DNA of 64,000 nucleotides from an uncultured Pseudomonadota bacterium (GCA_937920275.1 CALGVD010000136.1:1-64000); one strand, 5' to 3'. Positions 8,796-17,926 are shown, counted from the first letter of the stretch. The notes: generated from the sequence alone by a model not told the origin. Translations and numbers: made by a program.

Positions 8796-10241
8796 ATGGA
8801 AATCATCGTCCGTTCACCCATCGACGGCAGCGAGCTCGGTCGTGCGCCGATCACGCCGCTCGCCGACATGCCTGCCGTCATCGCGCGCTCGCAGGCGGCC
8901 TTCCTCGCCTGGCGCAGTGTGCCCGCGCCGCGCCGCGGTGAACTGATCCGCCTGTTCGGCGAAGAATTGCGCGCCGAGAAGGCGTCGCTCGCAGCGCTCG
9001 TCACCGCCGAAGCCGGCAAGATCGCGACCGAGGGCTTGGGTGAGGTCCAGGAGATGATCGACATCTGCGACTTCGCGGTCGGGCTGTCGCGGCAGCTCTA
9101 CGGCCTCACGATCGCCTCGGAGCGCCCAGGTCATCGCATGATGGAGACCTGGCACCCGATGGGGCCTTGCGCGGTGATCTCGGCGTTCAATTTCCCGGTC
9201 GCGGTCTGGGCGTGGAACGCGACCCTTGCGCTCGTCTGTGGCGACCCGGTGATCTGGAAGCCCTCGGAGAAGACCCCGCTCACCGCGCTCGCCTCCATGA
9301 AGATCTTCGAGCGCGCCCTCGCGCGCTTCGGCAGCGACGCGCCGCCGGCGCTCGTGCAGTGCGTGATCGGCGGTGCGGAACTCGGTGATGCGCTCGCCAC
9401 CTCGCGTGAAGTGCCCATCGTGTCCGCCACCGGCTCCACGCGTATGGGCGCGATCGTCGGCCCGAAGGTTGCGGCGCGCTTCGGTCGTAGCATCCTCGAA
9501 CTCGGCGGCAACAACGCCATGATCGTCTCGCCGTCGGCCGATCTCGACATGACGGTGCGCGCCATCGTGTTCTCCGCGGTCGGCACGGCGGGTCAGCGCT
9601 GCACGACACTGCGGCGCCTATTGGTACACCGCTCGATCCGCGATGATCTGGTCGCGCGGGTGCGCAAGGCCTACGCGACGCTGCCCATCGGTGATCCGCG
9701 CGCGTCCGGCACGCTGGTCGGTCCGCTGATCGATGCCGGTTCACGCGATCGCATGCTCGCTGCGCTCGGGCGTGCCAGCGCCGAGGGTGGTGTGGTGCAC
9801 GGTGGCCGACCGGTCACCACGGGTGTGCCCGCGGGCGGCGTCTATGTCGAGCCGGCCATCGTCGAGATGCCGGCACAGACCGCCGGCATGCGCGAGGAGA
9901 CCTTTGCGCCGATCCTGTATGTGCTCGCCTGGGACACGCTCGATGAGGCGATCGCGCTGCAGAACGATGTGCCGCAGGGTCTGTCGTCCAGCATCTTCAC
10001 CACTGATCTGCGCGAGGCGGAGACCTTCCTGTCGGCAGTCGGGTCTGATTGCGGCATCGCCAACGTCAACATGGGGCCCTCGGGCGCAGAGATCGGCGGC
10101 GCCTTCGGCGGCGAGAAGGAGACGGGCGGCGGCCGCGAAAGCGGCTCGGACTCCTGGCGGGCCTACATGCGGCGCCAGACCAATTCCATCAACTACTCGC
10201 GTAGCCTGCCGTTGGCGCAGGGCGTGAACTTCGACATCTGA
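8796..10241 (+). CDS. ALDH7-type aldehyde dehydrogenase (aminoadipate-semialdehyde / P6C dehydrogenase)
   Basis: NAD-dependent aldehyde dehydrogenase resembling antiquitin, which oxidises 2-aminoadipate 6-semialdehyde (in equilibrium with piperideine-6-carboxylate) to 2-aminoadipate in lysine degradation. Family-specific stretches are EGLGEVQEMIDICDFAVGLS, SERPGHRMME, ITAFNFPVAV-like SAFNFPVAVWAWN, the catalytic Glu in LELGGNNAMI, the catalytic Cys in GTAGQRCTTLRRL, and GGAFGGEKETGGGRESGSDSW near the C-terminus. 481 residues is normal for the family. The saccharopine/lysine dehydrogenase-like gene 18 bp downstream would make the substrate, which supports the assignment over other aldehyde dehydrogenases. 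In pseudomonads the equivalent gene is called amaB. Confidence 0.88.
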   Translation: MEIIVRSPIDGSELGRAPITPLADMPAVIARSQAAFLAWRSVPAPRRGELIRLFGEELRAEKASLAALVTAEAGKIATEGLGEVQEMIDICDFAVGLSRQLYGLTIASERPGHRMMETWHPMGPCAVISAFNFPVAVWAWNATLALVCGDPVIWKPSEKTPLTALASMKIFERALARFGSDAPPALVQCVIGGAELGDALATSREVPIVSATGSTRMGAIVGPKVAARFGRSILELGGNNAMIVSPSADLDMTVRAIVFSAVGTAGQRCTTLRRLLVHRSIRDDLVARVRKAYATLPIGDPRASGTLVGPLIDAGSRDRMLAALGRASAEGGVVHGGRPVTTGVPAGGVYVEPAIVEMPAQTAGMREETFAPILYVLAWDTLDEAIALQNDVPQGLSSSIFTTDLREAETFLSAVGSDCGIANVNMGPSGAEIGGAFGGEKETGGGRESGSDSWRAYMRRQTNSINYSRSLPLAQGVNFDI

Positions 10242-10259
10242 ACTCCGGGAGCAGTGCGC

Positions 10260-11330
10260 ATGACGATCTCAAAAGTGGCGGTGCTCGGTCTCGGTAAGGT
10301 CGGGCATCTGGCTGCGGAACTTCTGAACGGATCGGGTTTCGAGGTCACCGCCTTCGACAACCGCGCCGGAGTCGTCGCGCCCTTCGCCGTCCGGCCGCTC
10401 GATGTCGCCGATCCTGCTGCCCTGCGTGCCGCGCTCGACGGACAGGACGCCGTGCTGTCCTGTCTGCCGTACGCGCTCAACAAGGGCGTCTCGAGCGTCG
10501 CCCACGCGCTCGGCCTGCATTATTTCGACCTCACCGAGGATGTGCCGACCACGCAGCACATCCGTGGGCTCTCCGCCGACTCGCGCGCGCTGATGGCGCC
10601 GCAATGCGGTCTCGCACCGGGTTTCATCGGCATCGTCGGCGCGCATCTCGCCTCGCAGTTCGACAGCGTGCGCTCGATCCGGCTGCGCGTCGGTGCGCTG
10701 CCGCAGAATCCGACGGGCTTGCTCGGTTACGCCTTCAACTGGTCCGCCGAAGGCGTCGTCAATGAATACCTCAACGATTGCGAGGTCATCGAGGAGGGCG
10801 TGCACAAGACGGTCTCCGCGATGGAGTGGATCGAGACGATCTACATCGATGGCGTGAAGCTCGAGGCGTTCACGACCTCCGGCGGCCTCGGCACCATGTG
10901 CGAGACCTACAAGGGCCGCGTGGCGAACCTCGATTACAAGACCATGCGCTATCCGGGCCATGTGGATCTCATGAACTTCTTCTTCCATGAGCTTCTGATG
11001 CGCGAGCGTCGGGATCTCGCCGGGCAGATCCTCGCCAACGCCAAGCCGCCGGTCGATGCGGATGTGGTCTATGTCCACGCCGCTGCGGAAGGGCAGACGA
11101 CGGGCCAGCTCAAGCGCAAGGAGTTCGTGCGCGCCTACTACCCGCGCGTGATCGGTGGGCAGTCGCGTACGGCGATCGCGTGGACCACTTCGGCCTCGGT
11201 GGTGGCGGTGATCGAGTTGGTGCGCGATGGACTGCTGCCGCAGCAGGGCTTCCTGAAGCAGGAGGACATCCCGCTCGAGGCGTTCCTCGCCACGCGTACG
11301 GGTGCGCTCTACCGCGAATCAGGCCGCTGA
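10260..11330 (+). CDS. Saccharopine dehydrogenase / lysine 6-dehydrogenase family oxidoreductase
   Basis: Cytoplasmic NAD(P)-dependent enzyme with a Rossmann fold at the N-terminus (VAVLGLGKVGHLAAELL) and a saccharopine-dehydrogenase C-terminal domain with TSGGLGTMCETYKGRV. At 356 residues it matches the single-domain group that includes lysine 6-dehydrogenase, rather than the large bifunctional LKR/SDH. It would convert lysine or saccharopine to aminoadipate semialdehyde, the substrate of the preceding aldehyde dehydrogenase. I chose ATG 10260, 8 nt after GGGAG; the track start GTG 10254 is too close to that site. Its 3' end overlaps the convergent bchD stop by 12 bp. Which of the two reactions it performs is not decidable here. 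Confidence 0.82.
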   Translation: MTISKVAVLGLGKVGHLAAELLNGSGFEVTAFDNRAGVVAPFAVRPLDVADPAALRAALDGQDAVLSCLPYALNKGVSSVAHALGLHYFDLTEDVPTTQHIRGLSADSRALMAPQCGLAPGFIGIVGAHLASQFDSVRSIRLRVGALPQNPTGLLGYAFNWSAEGVVNEYLNDCEVIEEGVHKTVSAMEWIETIYIDGVKLEAFTTSGGLGTMCETYKGRVANLDYKTMRYPGHVDLMNFFFHELLMRERRDLAGQILANAKPPVDADVVYVHAAAEGQTTGQLKRKEFVRAYYPRVIGGQSRTAIAWTTSASVVAVIELVRDGLLPQQGFLKQEDIPLEAFLATRTGALYRESGR

Positions 11331-13085
11331 CTGCGCCGCGGCGGCGATCGTGGCGCCGCTTGCGCCCGGCAGATAGAGATACTGGCCGCCGAGCCAAGTC
11401 GCGAGCTTCTGCGCGCTGCCTTGGCTCAGGTAGCTGCGCTGCGTGTCGATGACGAGTGCTTTCAGGCCTGAGGCGGCCGTGAGCAGCGCGAGCTGCCGCA
11501 GTTCTTCCTCGACGCCCGCGCGGTCCGCCTTGAGACCGACATTCGCGCGGGCATCGGTCAGCAGTACGAGCACCACATTGTGCAAACCGCGGCGGCGCGC
11601 TTGTTGCGCGACCTCCAAAGCCGCGACCAGCGTGGCGGCGAGGGGTGTCCCGCCACCGGTCGGGATCTGGTCGACGGCGCGCCGCAAGAGTTCGACGCTG
11701 CCGGTGGGCGGCAGCAGCAGTTCGGCGCCCTGTCCGCGGAAGCTCATCAGCGCGACACGGTCGCGGTTCACATAGGCGCGTTCGAGCAAGGCGTGTACCG
11801 CGCCTTTGGCCTGCCGCATGCGGTTGAGCGCCATGCTGCCGCTCGCATCGACCGCGAACACGAACAGCGCGCCGGCTTTGTCGCGGAAACGCTTGATCCG
11901 GATGTCCTCGCCACGGACGACGACCCGTCGCACACCCTGCGGGCGTAATCGTTGCCACCGCGCCGCGGCACGCAGCGTGGCGATGACATCGAGCCGACCT
12001 TCGCGCGGCGTACCGGGCACGCTCGTGACATGGCGGCCGCGGGTGCCGTCGGTGCTGCCGCGCGATCCGGAGCGTCCACCCCGCGCGCTGCGGAAGGGTA
12101 GCGTTGCGAGCACATCCGGCAGGTCGATCGCGAGGGCGGCGAGCACTTCTTCGGTGAGTTCCACATCGCCGTCCGCCGGCGGTTCGGTGGGCGGGTCCGG
12201 TGGGCTGTCTTCGCTCGATTGCGGCGGGGTCTCCGTCGCCGGTGGCGGTTCGGTTGGCGGAGCGGTGGGTTGCTGCGTGGCACGCGGCACGAGCACGAGG
12301 CGCACGGCGAGTTCCAGATCCTCGCGCTGCACCGCGTCGCGGAGCGCGAGCGCTGCACTGGCGCGGGCGGCAAGCTGCGCGAACAGGTCGGCGCGATGCC
12401 CTTGCACCCCTAGCGCGACAGCGGCACGGGTCAATTCGCGAGCCTGGGATTCGCTGAGGCGGATGTCCCCGAGGCTCGCACGAGCGACGGCGACGACATC
12501 CCGTAGCACGGCGAGGTCTTCTTCCCAAAGATCTGCGGCGGGACTGAGATGCCTGCGCACGATCTCGCCGCGGGCGCCGGCCGGTGCCAGCCGTGGCAGC
12601 GGCACGATCAGACCGATGCGATCGAGCAGGTGGGCGCGCGGCGGACCCTCGGCGGGGTCGAAGGTGGCCACCAAACGCAGGCGGCAGGGGCTGCGTAGGC
12701 TCAGTCCCTCGCGTTCGATGCGTACTTCGCCGGCATCGAGCGCGCCGAGCAGCAGGTTCACCGTGCCCTCAGGCAGCAGGTTGCAATCTTCGGCGGCGAG
12801 CAGGCCGCCGTCCGCGCGCGCAAGCAGCCCGTGTCGCACCACGCGCGCCCCGCGTGCCAATGTCGCCTCGAGATCGAGTCCGCCGAGCAGGGCTTCTTCG
12901 TCGCTGCCCAGCGGCAGCATCTCGAAGGGCAGGTCGGGCAGCAGTGCTGCGAGGCCATGCAGCAGCGCACTTTTGCCGCTGCCCGCAGGTCCCGCAAAGG
13001 CGATGCCCCGCAGGCGGGGCTCCACGGCGAGCAGCAGCAGGGCGAGTCGCGGTGTGTCGAGCGCGACCAGTCCCGGCAGCGGCAA
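11319..13085 (-). CDS. bchD: Magnesium chelatase subunit D
   Basis: Platform subunit of Mg-chelatase, which with BchI forms the ATPase motor that drives BchH to insert Mg into protoporphyrin IX. Three parts are visible in 588 residues. An AAA+-like domain lies at about 1-210, with a P-loop-like GPAGSGKS. A Pro/Glu/Asp-rich linker covers about 245-300, with repeated TEPP motifs. A C-terminal von Willebrand A domain has the MIDAS motif FAVDASGSM near residue 411 plus TGGGTPL and LLTDARAN. The track start is TTG 13085; no ATG or GTG lies upstream in frame before the bchI stop, so TTG is the best choice. It follows bchI by 29 bp and is very likely co-transcribed. Confidence 0.93.
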   Translation of the reverse strand: MPLPGLVALDTPRLALLLLAVEPRLRGIAFAGPAGSGKSALLHGLAALLPDLPFEMLPLGSDEEALLGGLDLEATLARGARVVRHGLLARADGGLLAAEDCNLLPEGTVNLLLGALDAGEVRIEREGLSLRSPCRLRLVATFDPAEGPPRAHLLDRIGLIVPLPRLAPAGARGEIVRRHLSPAADLWEEDLAVLRDVVAVARASLGDIRLSESQARELTRAAVALGVQGHRADLFAQLAARASAALALRDAVQREDLELAVRLVLVPRATQQPTAPPTEPPPATETPPQSSEDSPPDPPTEPPADGDVELTEEVLAALAIDLPDVLATLPFRSARGGRSGSRGSTDGTRGRHVTSVPGTPREGRLDVIATLRAAARWQRLRPQGVRRVVVRGEDIRIKRFRDKAGALFVFAVDASGSMALNRMRQAKGAVHALLERAYVNRDRVALMSFRGQGAELLLPPTGSVELLRRAVDQIPTGGGTPLAATLVAALEVAQQARRRGLHNVVLVLLTDARANVGLKADRAGVEEELRQLALLTAASGLKALVIDTQRSYLSQGSAQKLATWLGGQYLYLPGASGATIAAAAQSAA

Positions 13086-13114
13086 CCGGTGCAGGCCGCC
13101 CGCGGCCCCTGCGT

Positions 13115-14152
13115 TCAGGCGAGCGCCTCCGCGAGCATGCGACGGACCCGCTCGTCGTCGGCAGCGGGCTCGAGCGGATCCTTGCGCAGGCGATGCGCGA
13201 GGGCGAGCGGCGAGACGCGTGCGACATGGTCGCGGGTCGCTGCGGGGGCCTGTTCGAATGCGGCCAGCGCGACGGCGGCGCGGCTCAGTGCGAGTTCGCC
13301 ACGATGACCGTCGATACCGAGGCGGTCGCAGAGCGTTGCGGCGAGCTGCAGCGCTTCGTCGGAGAGCACGACGCTCGGACGATGGGCGATGGCGGTGGTC
13401 AGCTGGGTGCGCAGCTTAGTCTGTGCGCGTGCGAAGCGCTTGGCGAGCGCCGCCGCATCGGTCTCGAACGCGAGCCGGCGGCGGACGATCTCCACCCGTT
13501 GGTCGATGTCTTGCAGCGTACGGATGCGCGCATGCAGTCCGAAGCGGTCGAGCAGTTGCGGCCGCAGGTCGCCTTCCTCAGGGTTGCCGGATCCGACGAG
13601 CACGAAGCGCGCGGGGTGCCGGATCGACAGGCCTTCGCGCTCGACCACATTGACGCCGCTCGCGGCGACATCGAGCAGCACATCGACGAGGTGATCCTCC
13701 AGCAGGTTCACCTCATCGATGTAGAGGAACCCTCGGTGCGCCGAGGCGAGCAGACCCGGCGCGAACGCTTGGACGCCATCGACCAGTGCGCGCTCGAGAT
13801 CCACCGAGCCGACGACGCGGTCTTCGGTGGCGCCGAGCGGCAGATCGACCACCGGCACCGGCAGGCGTTCGGGTCGGCGTGCGCCGCCGCGCGCGCAATG
13901 GGGGCAGGCCGCGGCCGGGGCTTCAGGGTCGCAGTGATAGGGACAGCCGGCGACGGCCTGCATCGGCGGCAACAGCTGCGCGAGCGCGCGCACGGCCGTG
14001 CTTTTGGCGGTGCCGCGGTGTCCGGTGACGAGCACCCCGCCGATGGAAGGGTCGACGACCGCCAGCAGGATCGCGAGCTTGAGATCTTCTTGGCCGACGA
14101 TGGCCGTGAAGGGGAACGGGATTGTGGTCGCCAAGGAGGGCTCCGTCATCAT
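13115..14152 (-). CDS. bchI: Magnesium chelatase ATPase subunit I
   Basis: AAA+ ATPase subunit of Mg-chelatase. The sequence has PFPFTAIVGQEDLKLA at the start, a Walker A GHRGTAKST (the usual BchI loop is GDRGTGKST), PVVDLPLGATEDRVVGSVD, Walker B FLYIDEVNLL, and SGNPEEGDLRPQLLDRFGL. A segment GCPYHCDPEAP...CPHC inserts four cysteines after the P-loop helix, a possible metal site. I chose ATG 14152 (345 residues, normal length) because the longer ORF to 14215 adds unmatched residues. ATG 14149 follows directly and is equally possible. It is divergent from bchH and upstream of bchD. Confidence 0.94.
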   Translation of the reverse strand: MMTEPSLATTIPFPFTAIVGQEDLKLAILLAVVDPSIGGVLVTGHRGTAKSTAVRALAQLLPPMQAVAGCPYHCDPEAPAAACPHCARGGARRPERLPVPVVDLPLGATEDRVVGSVDLERALVDGVQAFAPGLLASAHRGFLYIDEVNLLEDHLVDVLLDVAASGVNVVEREGLSIRHPARFVLVGSGNPEEGDLRPQLLDRFGLHARIRTLQDIDQRVEIVRRRLAFETDAAALAKRFARAQTKLRTQLTTAIAHRPSVVLSDEALQLAATLCDRLGIDGHRGELALSRAAVALAAFEQAPAATRDHVARVSPLALAHRLRKDPLEPAADDERVRRMLAEALA

Positions 14153-14290
14153 CTCCGGGGCAATTCCTGTGCGCCGGAAAGCGGGTTGCGGTGACGCATC
14201 CGTGCTGCGTACCATAGTTTCTGGATTACAAGACGCTGCGCAGTGTCAACTTTACTTGATTTCCTGTCCGCCAGGGCAAGGGGGCGGCGC
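14153..14290. promoter_or_regulatory. Divergent bchI / bchH control region
   Basis: Toward bchH, TTGCGG (14186-14191) and TACCAT (14210-14215), 18 bp apart, make a plausible sigma-70 promoter. An inverted repeat TCAA-N6-TTGA (14246-14259) lies in the resulting bchH leader and could be an operator. I looked for the PpsR/CrtJ pattern TGT-N12-ACA and for a full FNR box and found neither. AAGGGG at 14279-14284 is the bchH ribosome binding site. No good promoter toward bchI was found; TTGACA on the minus strand at 14244-14249 has no -10 at workable spacing. Confidence 0.35.
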
Positions 14291-17200
14291 GTGACGACGA
14301 TTACTTTCGTGGTGGGCATCGAGCGTTTCAACTCCGGGGCTTGGGACGAGGTGGAACGACGGCTCGCCGCAGACGGCGCGAAGGTGCGCCTGCGGCGCTA
14401 CCACGATGCGCATGTCGACCAAGCGGATCCCGCGCTCGCCGCCGACCTCATCGACTCCGATGTCGTCTTCATCAGCCTGATCAACATGCGTCCCCAGGCG
14501 GACTGGTTGGCGTCACAGCTCGCGCAGTCTCGCGCGAAGGCCGTGTTCGCCTACGAGAGCATGCCCGAGGTCATGGCGCTCACGAAGGTGGGCGAGCACC
14601 GGTTCAAAGAAAAGAAGGGCGAGGCACCGAAGGCGGTGAAGGTGCTGATGCGTCTGCTCACGCGCGGCCGCGACGAAGACGCTCTGTATGCCTACACCAA
14701 GCTGGTGAAGGTGGCCTCCAAGTTGCTGCCCCTGATCCCGCAGAAGCTCGCCGGGTTCCGCACATGGCTCGGCGTGAACCTCTACTGGAACCAGCCTGAT
14801 GCCGCGAACATCACGCAGATGATCAAGCTCATCCTGCGCGACGCCTGCGGGCAGGCAGGTCTCGAGGTGGCGCCGGCGGTGGTGATCCCGACCATGGGGT
14901 GCTTCGATCCGGTGAGCGGCACGCTGTTCGACGACTGCAACGCCTATCTCAAGTGGGCGACGAAGCAGGGTCGCTATCGCAAGGGTCAGCCGCTGGTCGC
15001 GGTGCTCGGTATGCGCAAGCATGTGATCCAGCGTCTCGACTACCTGCGCCAACTCACCACGGGTCTCGAGGCGCGAGGCCTCGCGGTGTTGCCGGTGTTC
15101 GTCTCGGGCATCGAGGCGCATGTCGCGGTGCGCGAGTGGCTGCCGGACCAGCCGATCGATGCGTTCGTGTCGACGATGGGCTTCTCCATCGTCGGCGGTC
15201 CGGCGTCCTCCACCAAGCCCGGCCACTACCACGAAATGGCCGCCGATCTGCTGGGCAAGCTCGATGTGCCCTATCTCGTCGCGCAGCCGTTGCTGATGCA
15301 GGATGAGACCGAATGGCACCAACGCGGCGCCCATGCCATGCAATCGGTCGTGATGTACGACCTGCCCGAGATGGACGGCGTGGCGAGCTCTGTGGCGCTC
15401 GGCGCGATCCGCGACGGCGAGCTCACCACTGTGCCGGACCGGCTCGAGCGCGCGCTCGATCAGGTCGAGGGCTGGATCCGCCTGCGGCGCAAGCCCGCGG
15501 CCGAGAAACGCGTGGCGCTCGTGCTCTACAACTTCCCGCCCGGGCTCGGCAAGGCGGGCACCGCCGCGCTGCTCGATGTCCCGGCGTCGGTCACCGCGTT
15601 GCTCAAGCGCCTGCGCGCTGAGGGCTACTCGATCGACCGTGCGCCCACCGAGACCGCGGATTTCACCGAGCGCCTCGGCGCCTTGGAGAGAAGCGAGGCG
15701 GGGCGTGTGGTCCCTTTGGCCGACTTCCGGCGCTGGCTGTCCGGTCGTTCGGCGGACCGCATCGACCGTTTTTGGGGTCAGGCGCCGGGGGACATCGCGC
15801 CGGCGGGCCGCGACGGGATCCGGCTCGATGCCATCGAGTTCGGCAATGTGGCGATCGGCTTGCAGCCGCCGTTGGGCGTGCCCGGGGACCCGATGCGGCT
15901 GCTGTTCGAGAAGACCTTCACGCCGCACCACCAGTACGCGGCGTTCTACGCCTGGCTCAAGCACGGCTTCAAAGCCGACGCCGTGATCCATGTCGGTATG
16001 CACGGCACCGCCGAGTGGATGCCCGGGCTGCCGACGGCGCTCACCGGTGATTGTTGGTCCGACCAGTTGCTCGGCACGCTGCCGCAGCTCTATCTCTATC
16101 CGCTCAACAACCCTGCCGAAGCGGTGATCGCGCGGCGTCGTGGCTATGCGACGGTGATCAGCCACGCCATCCCGCCTTACGCCCGCGCGGGGCTCTACAA
16201 GCAGCTCGCGCAGGCGCGCACGCGCCTCGAAGATCCCGCCGATACGCTCGAGGGTGCACTGCCCGAAGTGACGCGCGCCGAGGACGAGGACACGGCGTCT
16301 TATCGCGCGCGCGTGGCCGCGTGGCTCGACGGCATCGAGCAGCGCTTGATCGTCGACGGCCAACATGTGTTCGGCGCCGCGCCTGATCGGCAGCGGGGGC
16401 GGGCGCTCGTCGAGGCGACGCTCGAGGTGCCGCGCCACGGCGTGCCGGGTCTCACCGCGCTGATGGGTCATGCGGGCGTGCCTGAAGATGCGCGGCGGGC
16501 GCTGCGTGATGCGCTCATCGAACGCAGTATCTTTGGTCGTGAGGATCCGGCGCGGGTGTGGGGCGCGGCATCCCCGCCGCCCGGTGAGCTCGCGCAGCTG
16601 ATGAACGAGGGGCGTGGCGTCCTCTCCGGCATGGCCCGCTGCACCGAAGAGCTCGATGCGGTGGTGCACGCGCTCGAGGGCGGCTACATCCGTCCGGCTT
16701 ACGGCGCCGATCCGGTGCGCGGCGGTGCGGCGGCGCTGCCGAGCGGTCGTAACATCCATGGCATCGATCCTTGGCGGCTTCCCACCGATCTCGCGCTCGA
16801 GCGCGGGCGTCGCATGGCCGAACTGCTCATCGAGCGCCATCGCGCGGCGCACGGCGCATGGCCGCGTACGGTGGCGCAGGCCTTGTGGGCCATGGATACG
16901 ATCAAGAGCGAGGGCGAGGGCATCGCTGTCGTGCTCGGCTTGGTCGGTGCCGAGCCCGAGCGCGATGGCCAGGGCAAGATCTTCCGCTTCAACCTGATCC
17001 CGCTCGAGACGCTCGGTCGTCCGCGTATCGATGTGCTGCTCGATGTCTCGGCGGTGTTCCGCGATACCTTCCAGATGAGTCTCGATCTGCTGGACGAGCT
17101 GTTCCGGTGCGCAGCGCTCGCCGATGAACCCGCGGAGTTGAACTTCCTGTGCGCCAATACGCTCGCCTTGCGCGCAGCGGGTCGCAGCGAAGAAGAAGCG

Positions 17201-17926
17201 ACGGCGCGCATCTTCACGCAGGCAGCCGGGCTCTACGGTACCGGTGTGGATGAGCTCATCGAAGAGAACCAGTGGGAGGATTCGAGCCAGCTCGCTGACA
17301 TGTACCAGCAGCGCAATGCCTTCACCACAGGCGGCAAGCGCAACGGGGCGGCAGCGCCCGAGGTGCTGCGCGGCCTGCTCGGCACCGTGGACCATGTGTT
17401 CCAAGCCATCGATTCGGTGGAATATGGCCTTACCGACATGACGCACTACTACGGCCACAGCGGCGCGATGCAGGTCGCGGCCTCGCGGGCCCGCGGCGCG
17501 GGCGTCGATCTCACCTACGCCGAGTCCGCCGCAGGTGAGGCGCGGCTCAACGGTGCGTCGGACCTCTTGCGGATCGAGGCGCGGGCGAAACTGCTGAACC
17601 CCAAATGGTACGAGTCGATGCTGGCGCACGGTCACAGCGGCGCGGCCGAGATCGGTAACCGTTTCACGCACCTCGTGGGCTGGGGCGCGATCGGATCGGT
17701 GGATGCTTGGGTCTACCAAGATGCGGCGCAGACCTTCGTCTTGGACGAGGCGATGCGGCGGCGACTGGAGGCCGCGAACCCGCAGGCGGCGCGCAATGTG
17801 GTGGGTCGTCTGATCGAAGCGCACGGGCGTGGCATGTGGAAAGCGGACGAGGCGACGTTGGCGCGTCTGCAGGGGCTGTATGCAGATATCGAGGATCGGC
17901 TGGAAGGGGTCGGGGTGGCGGCCTGA
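14291..17926 (+). CDS. bchH: Magnesium chelatase subunit H
   Basis: Large porphyrin-binding subunit that inserts Mg2+ into protoporphyrin IX, the branch point from heme to bacteriochlorophyll. The 1211 residues match BchH/ChlH length and include CobN/Mg-chelatase features: FAYESMPEVMALTKVGEHRF, GVNLYWNQPDAANITQMI, HVGMHGTAEWMPG, KSEGEGIAVVLGLVG, and the C-terminal LNPKWYESMLAHGHSGAAEI and VYQDAAQTFVLDEAMRRRL. The last two distinguish it from the cobalt subunit CobN. GTG 14291 has AAGGGG 6 nt upstream; the track start GTG 14243 lacks a ribosome binding site. No bchM, bchE or acsF gene is in the window, so later pathway steps must lie elsewhere if they exist. Confidence 0.92.
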   Translation: MTTITFVVGIERFNSGAWDEVERRLAADGAKVRLRRYHDAHVDQADPALAADLIDSDVVFISLINMRPQADWLASQLAQSRAKAVFAYESMPEVMALTKVGEHRFKEKKGEAPKAVKVLMRLLTRGRDEDALYAYTKLVKVASKLLPLIPQKLAGFRTWLGVNLYWNQPDAANITQMIKLILRDACGQAGLEVAPAVVIPTMGCFDPVSGTLFDDCNAYLKWATKQGRYRKGQPLVAVLGMRKHVIQRLDYLRQLTTGLEARGLAVLPVFVSGIEAHVAVREWLPDQPIDAFVSTMGFSIVGGPASSTKPGHYHEMAADLLGKLDVPYLVAQPLLMQDETEWHQRGAHAMQSVVMYDLPEMDGVASSVALGAIRDGELTTVPDRLERALDQVEGWIRLRRKPAAEKRVALVLYNFPPGLGKAGTAALLDVPASVTALLKRLRAEGYSIDRAPTETADFTERLGALERSEAGRVVPLADFRRWLSGRSADRIDRFWGQAPGDIAPAGRDGIRLDAIEFGNVAIGLQPPLGVPGDPMRLLFEKTFTPHHQYAAFYAWLKHGFKADAVIHVGMHGTAEWMPGLPTALTGDCWSDQLLGTLPQLYLYPLNNPAEAVIARRRGYATVISHAIPPYARAGLYKQLAQARTRLEDPADTLEGALPEVTRAEDEDTASYRARVAAWLDGIEQRLIVDGQHVFGAAPDRQRGRALVEATLEVPRHGVPGLTALMGHAGVPEDARRALRDALIERSIFGREDPARVWGAASPPPGELAQLMNEGRGVLSGMARCTEELDAVVHALEGGYIRPAYGADPVRGGAAALPSGRNIHGIDPWRLPTDLALERGRRMAELLIERHRAAHGAWPRTVAQALWAMDTIKSEGEGIAVVLGLVGAEPERDGQGKIFRFNLIPLETLGRPRIDVLLDVSAVFRDTFQMSLDLLDELFRCAALADEPAELNFLCANTLALRAAGRSEEEATARIFTQAAGLYGTGVDELIEENQWEDSSQLADMYQQRNAFTTGGKRNGAAAPEVLRGLLGTVDHVFQAIDSVEYGLTDMTHYYGHSGAMQVAASRARGAGVDLTYAESAAGEARLNGASDLLRIEARAKLLNPKWYESMLAHGHSGAAEIGNRFTHLVGWGAIGSVDAWVYQDAAQTFVLDEAMRRRLEAANPQAARNVVGRLIEAHGRGMWKADEATLARLQGLYADIEDRLEGVGVAA

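Noticed and set aside
14244-14249. Perfect TTGACA on the minus strand as a bchI promoter -35
   Set aside because: No -10 hexamer lies 16-18 bp downstream; nearest AT-rich hexamers are at 13 and 27 bp.
14153-14290. PpsR/CrtJ or FNR operator controlling bchH
   Set aside because: No TGT-N12-ACA and only half of an FNR site (TTGAT) were found.
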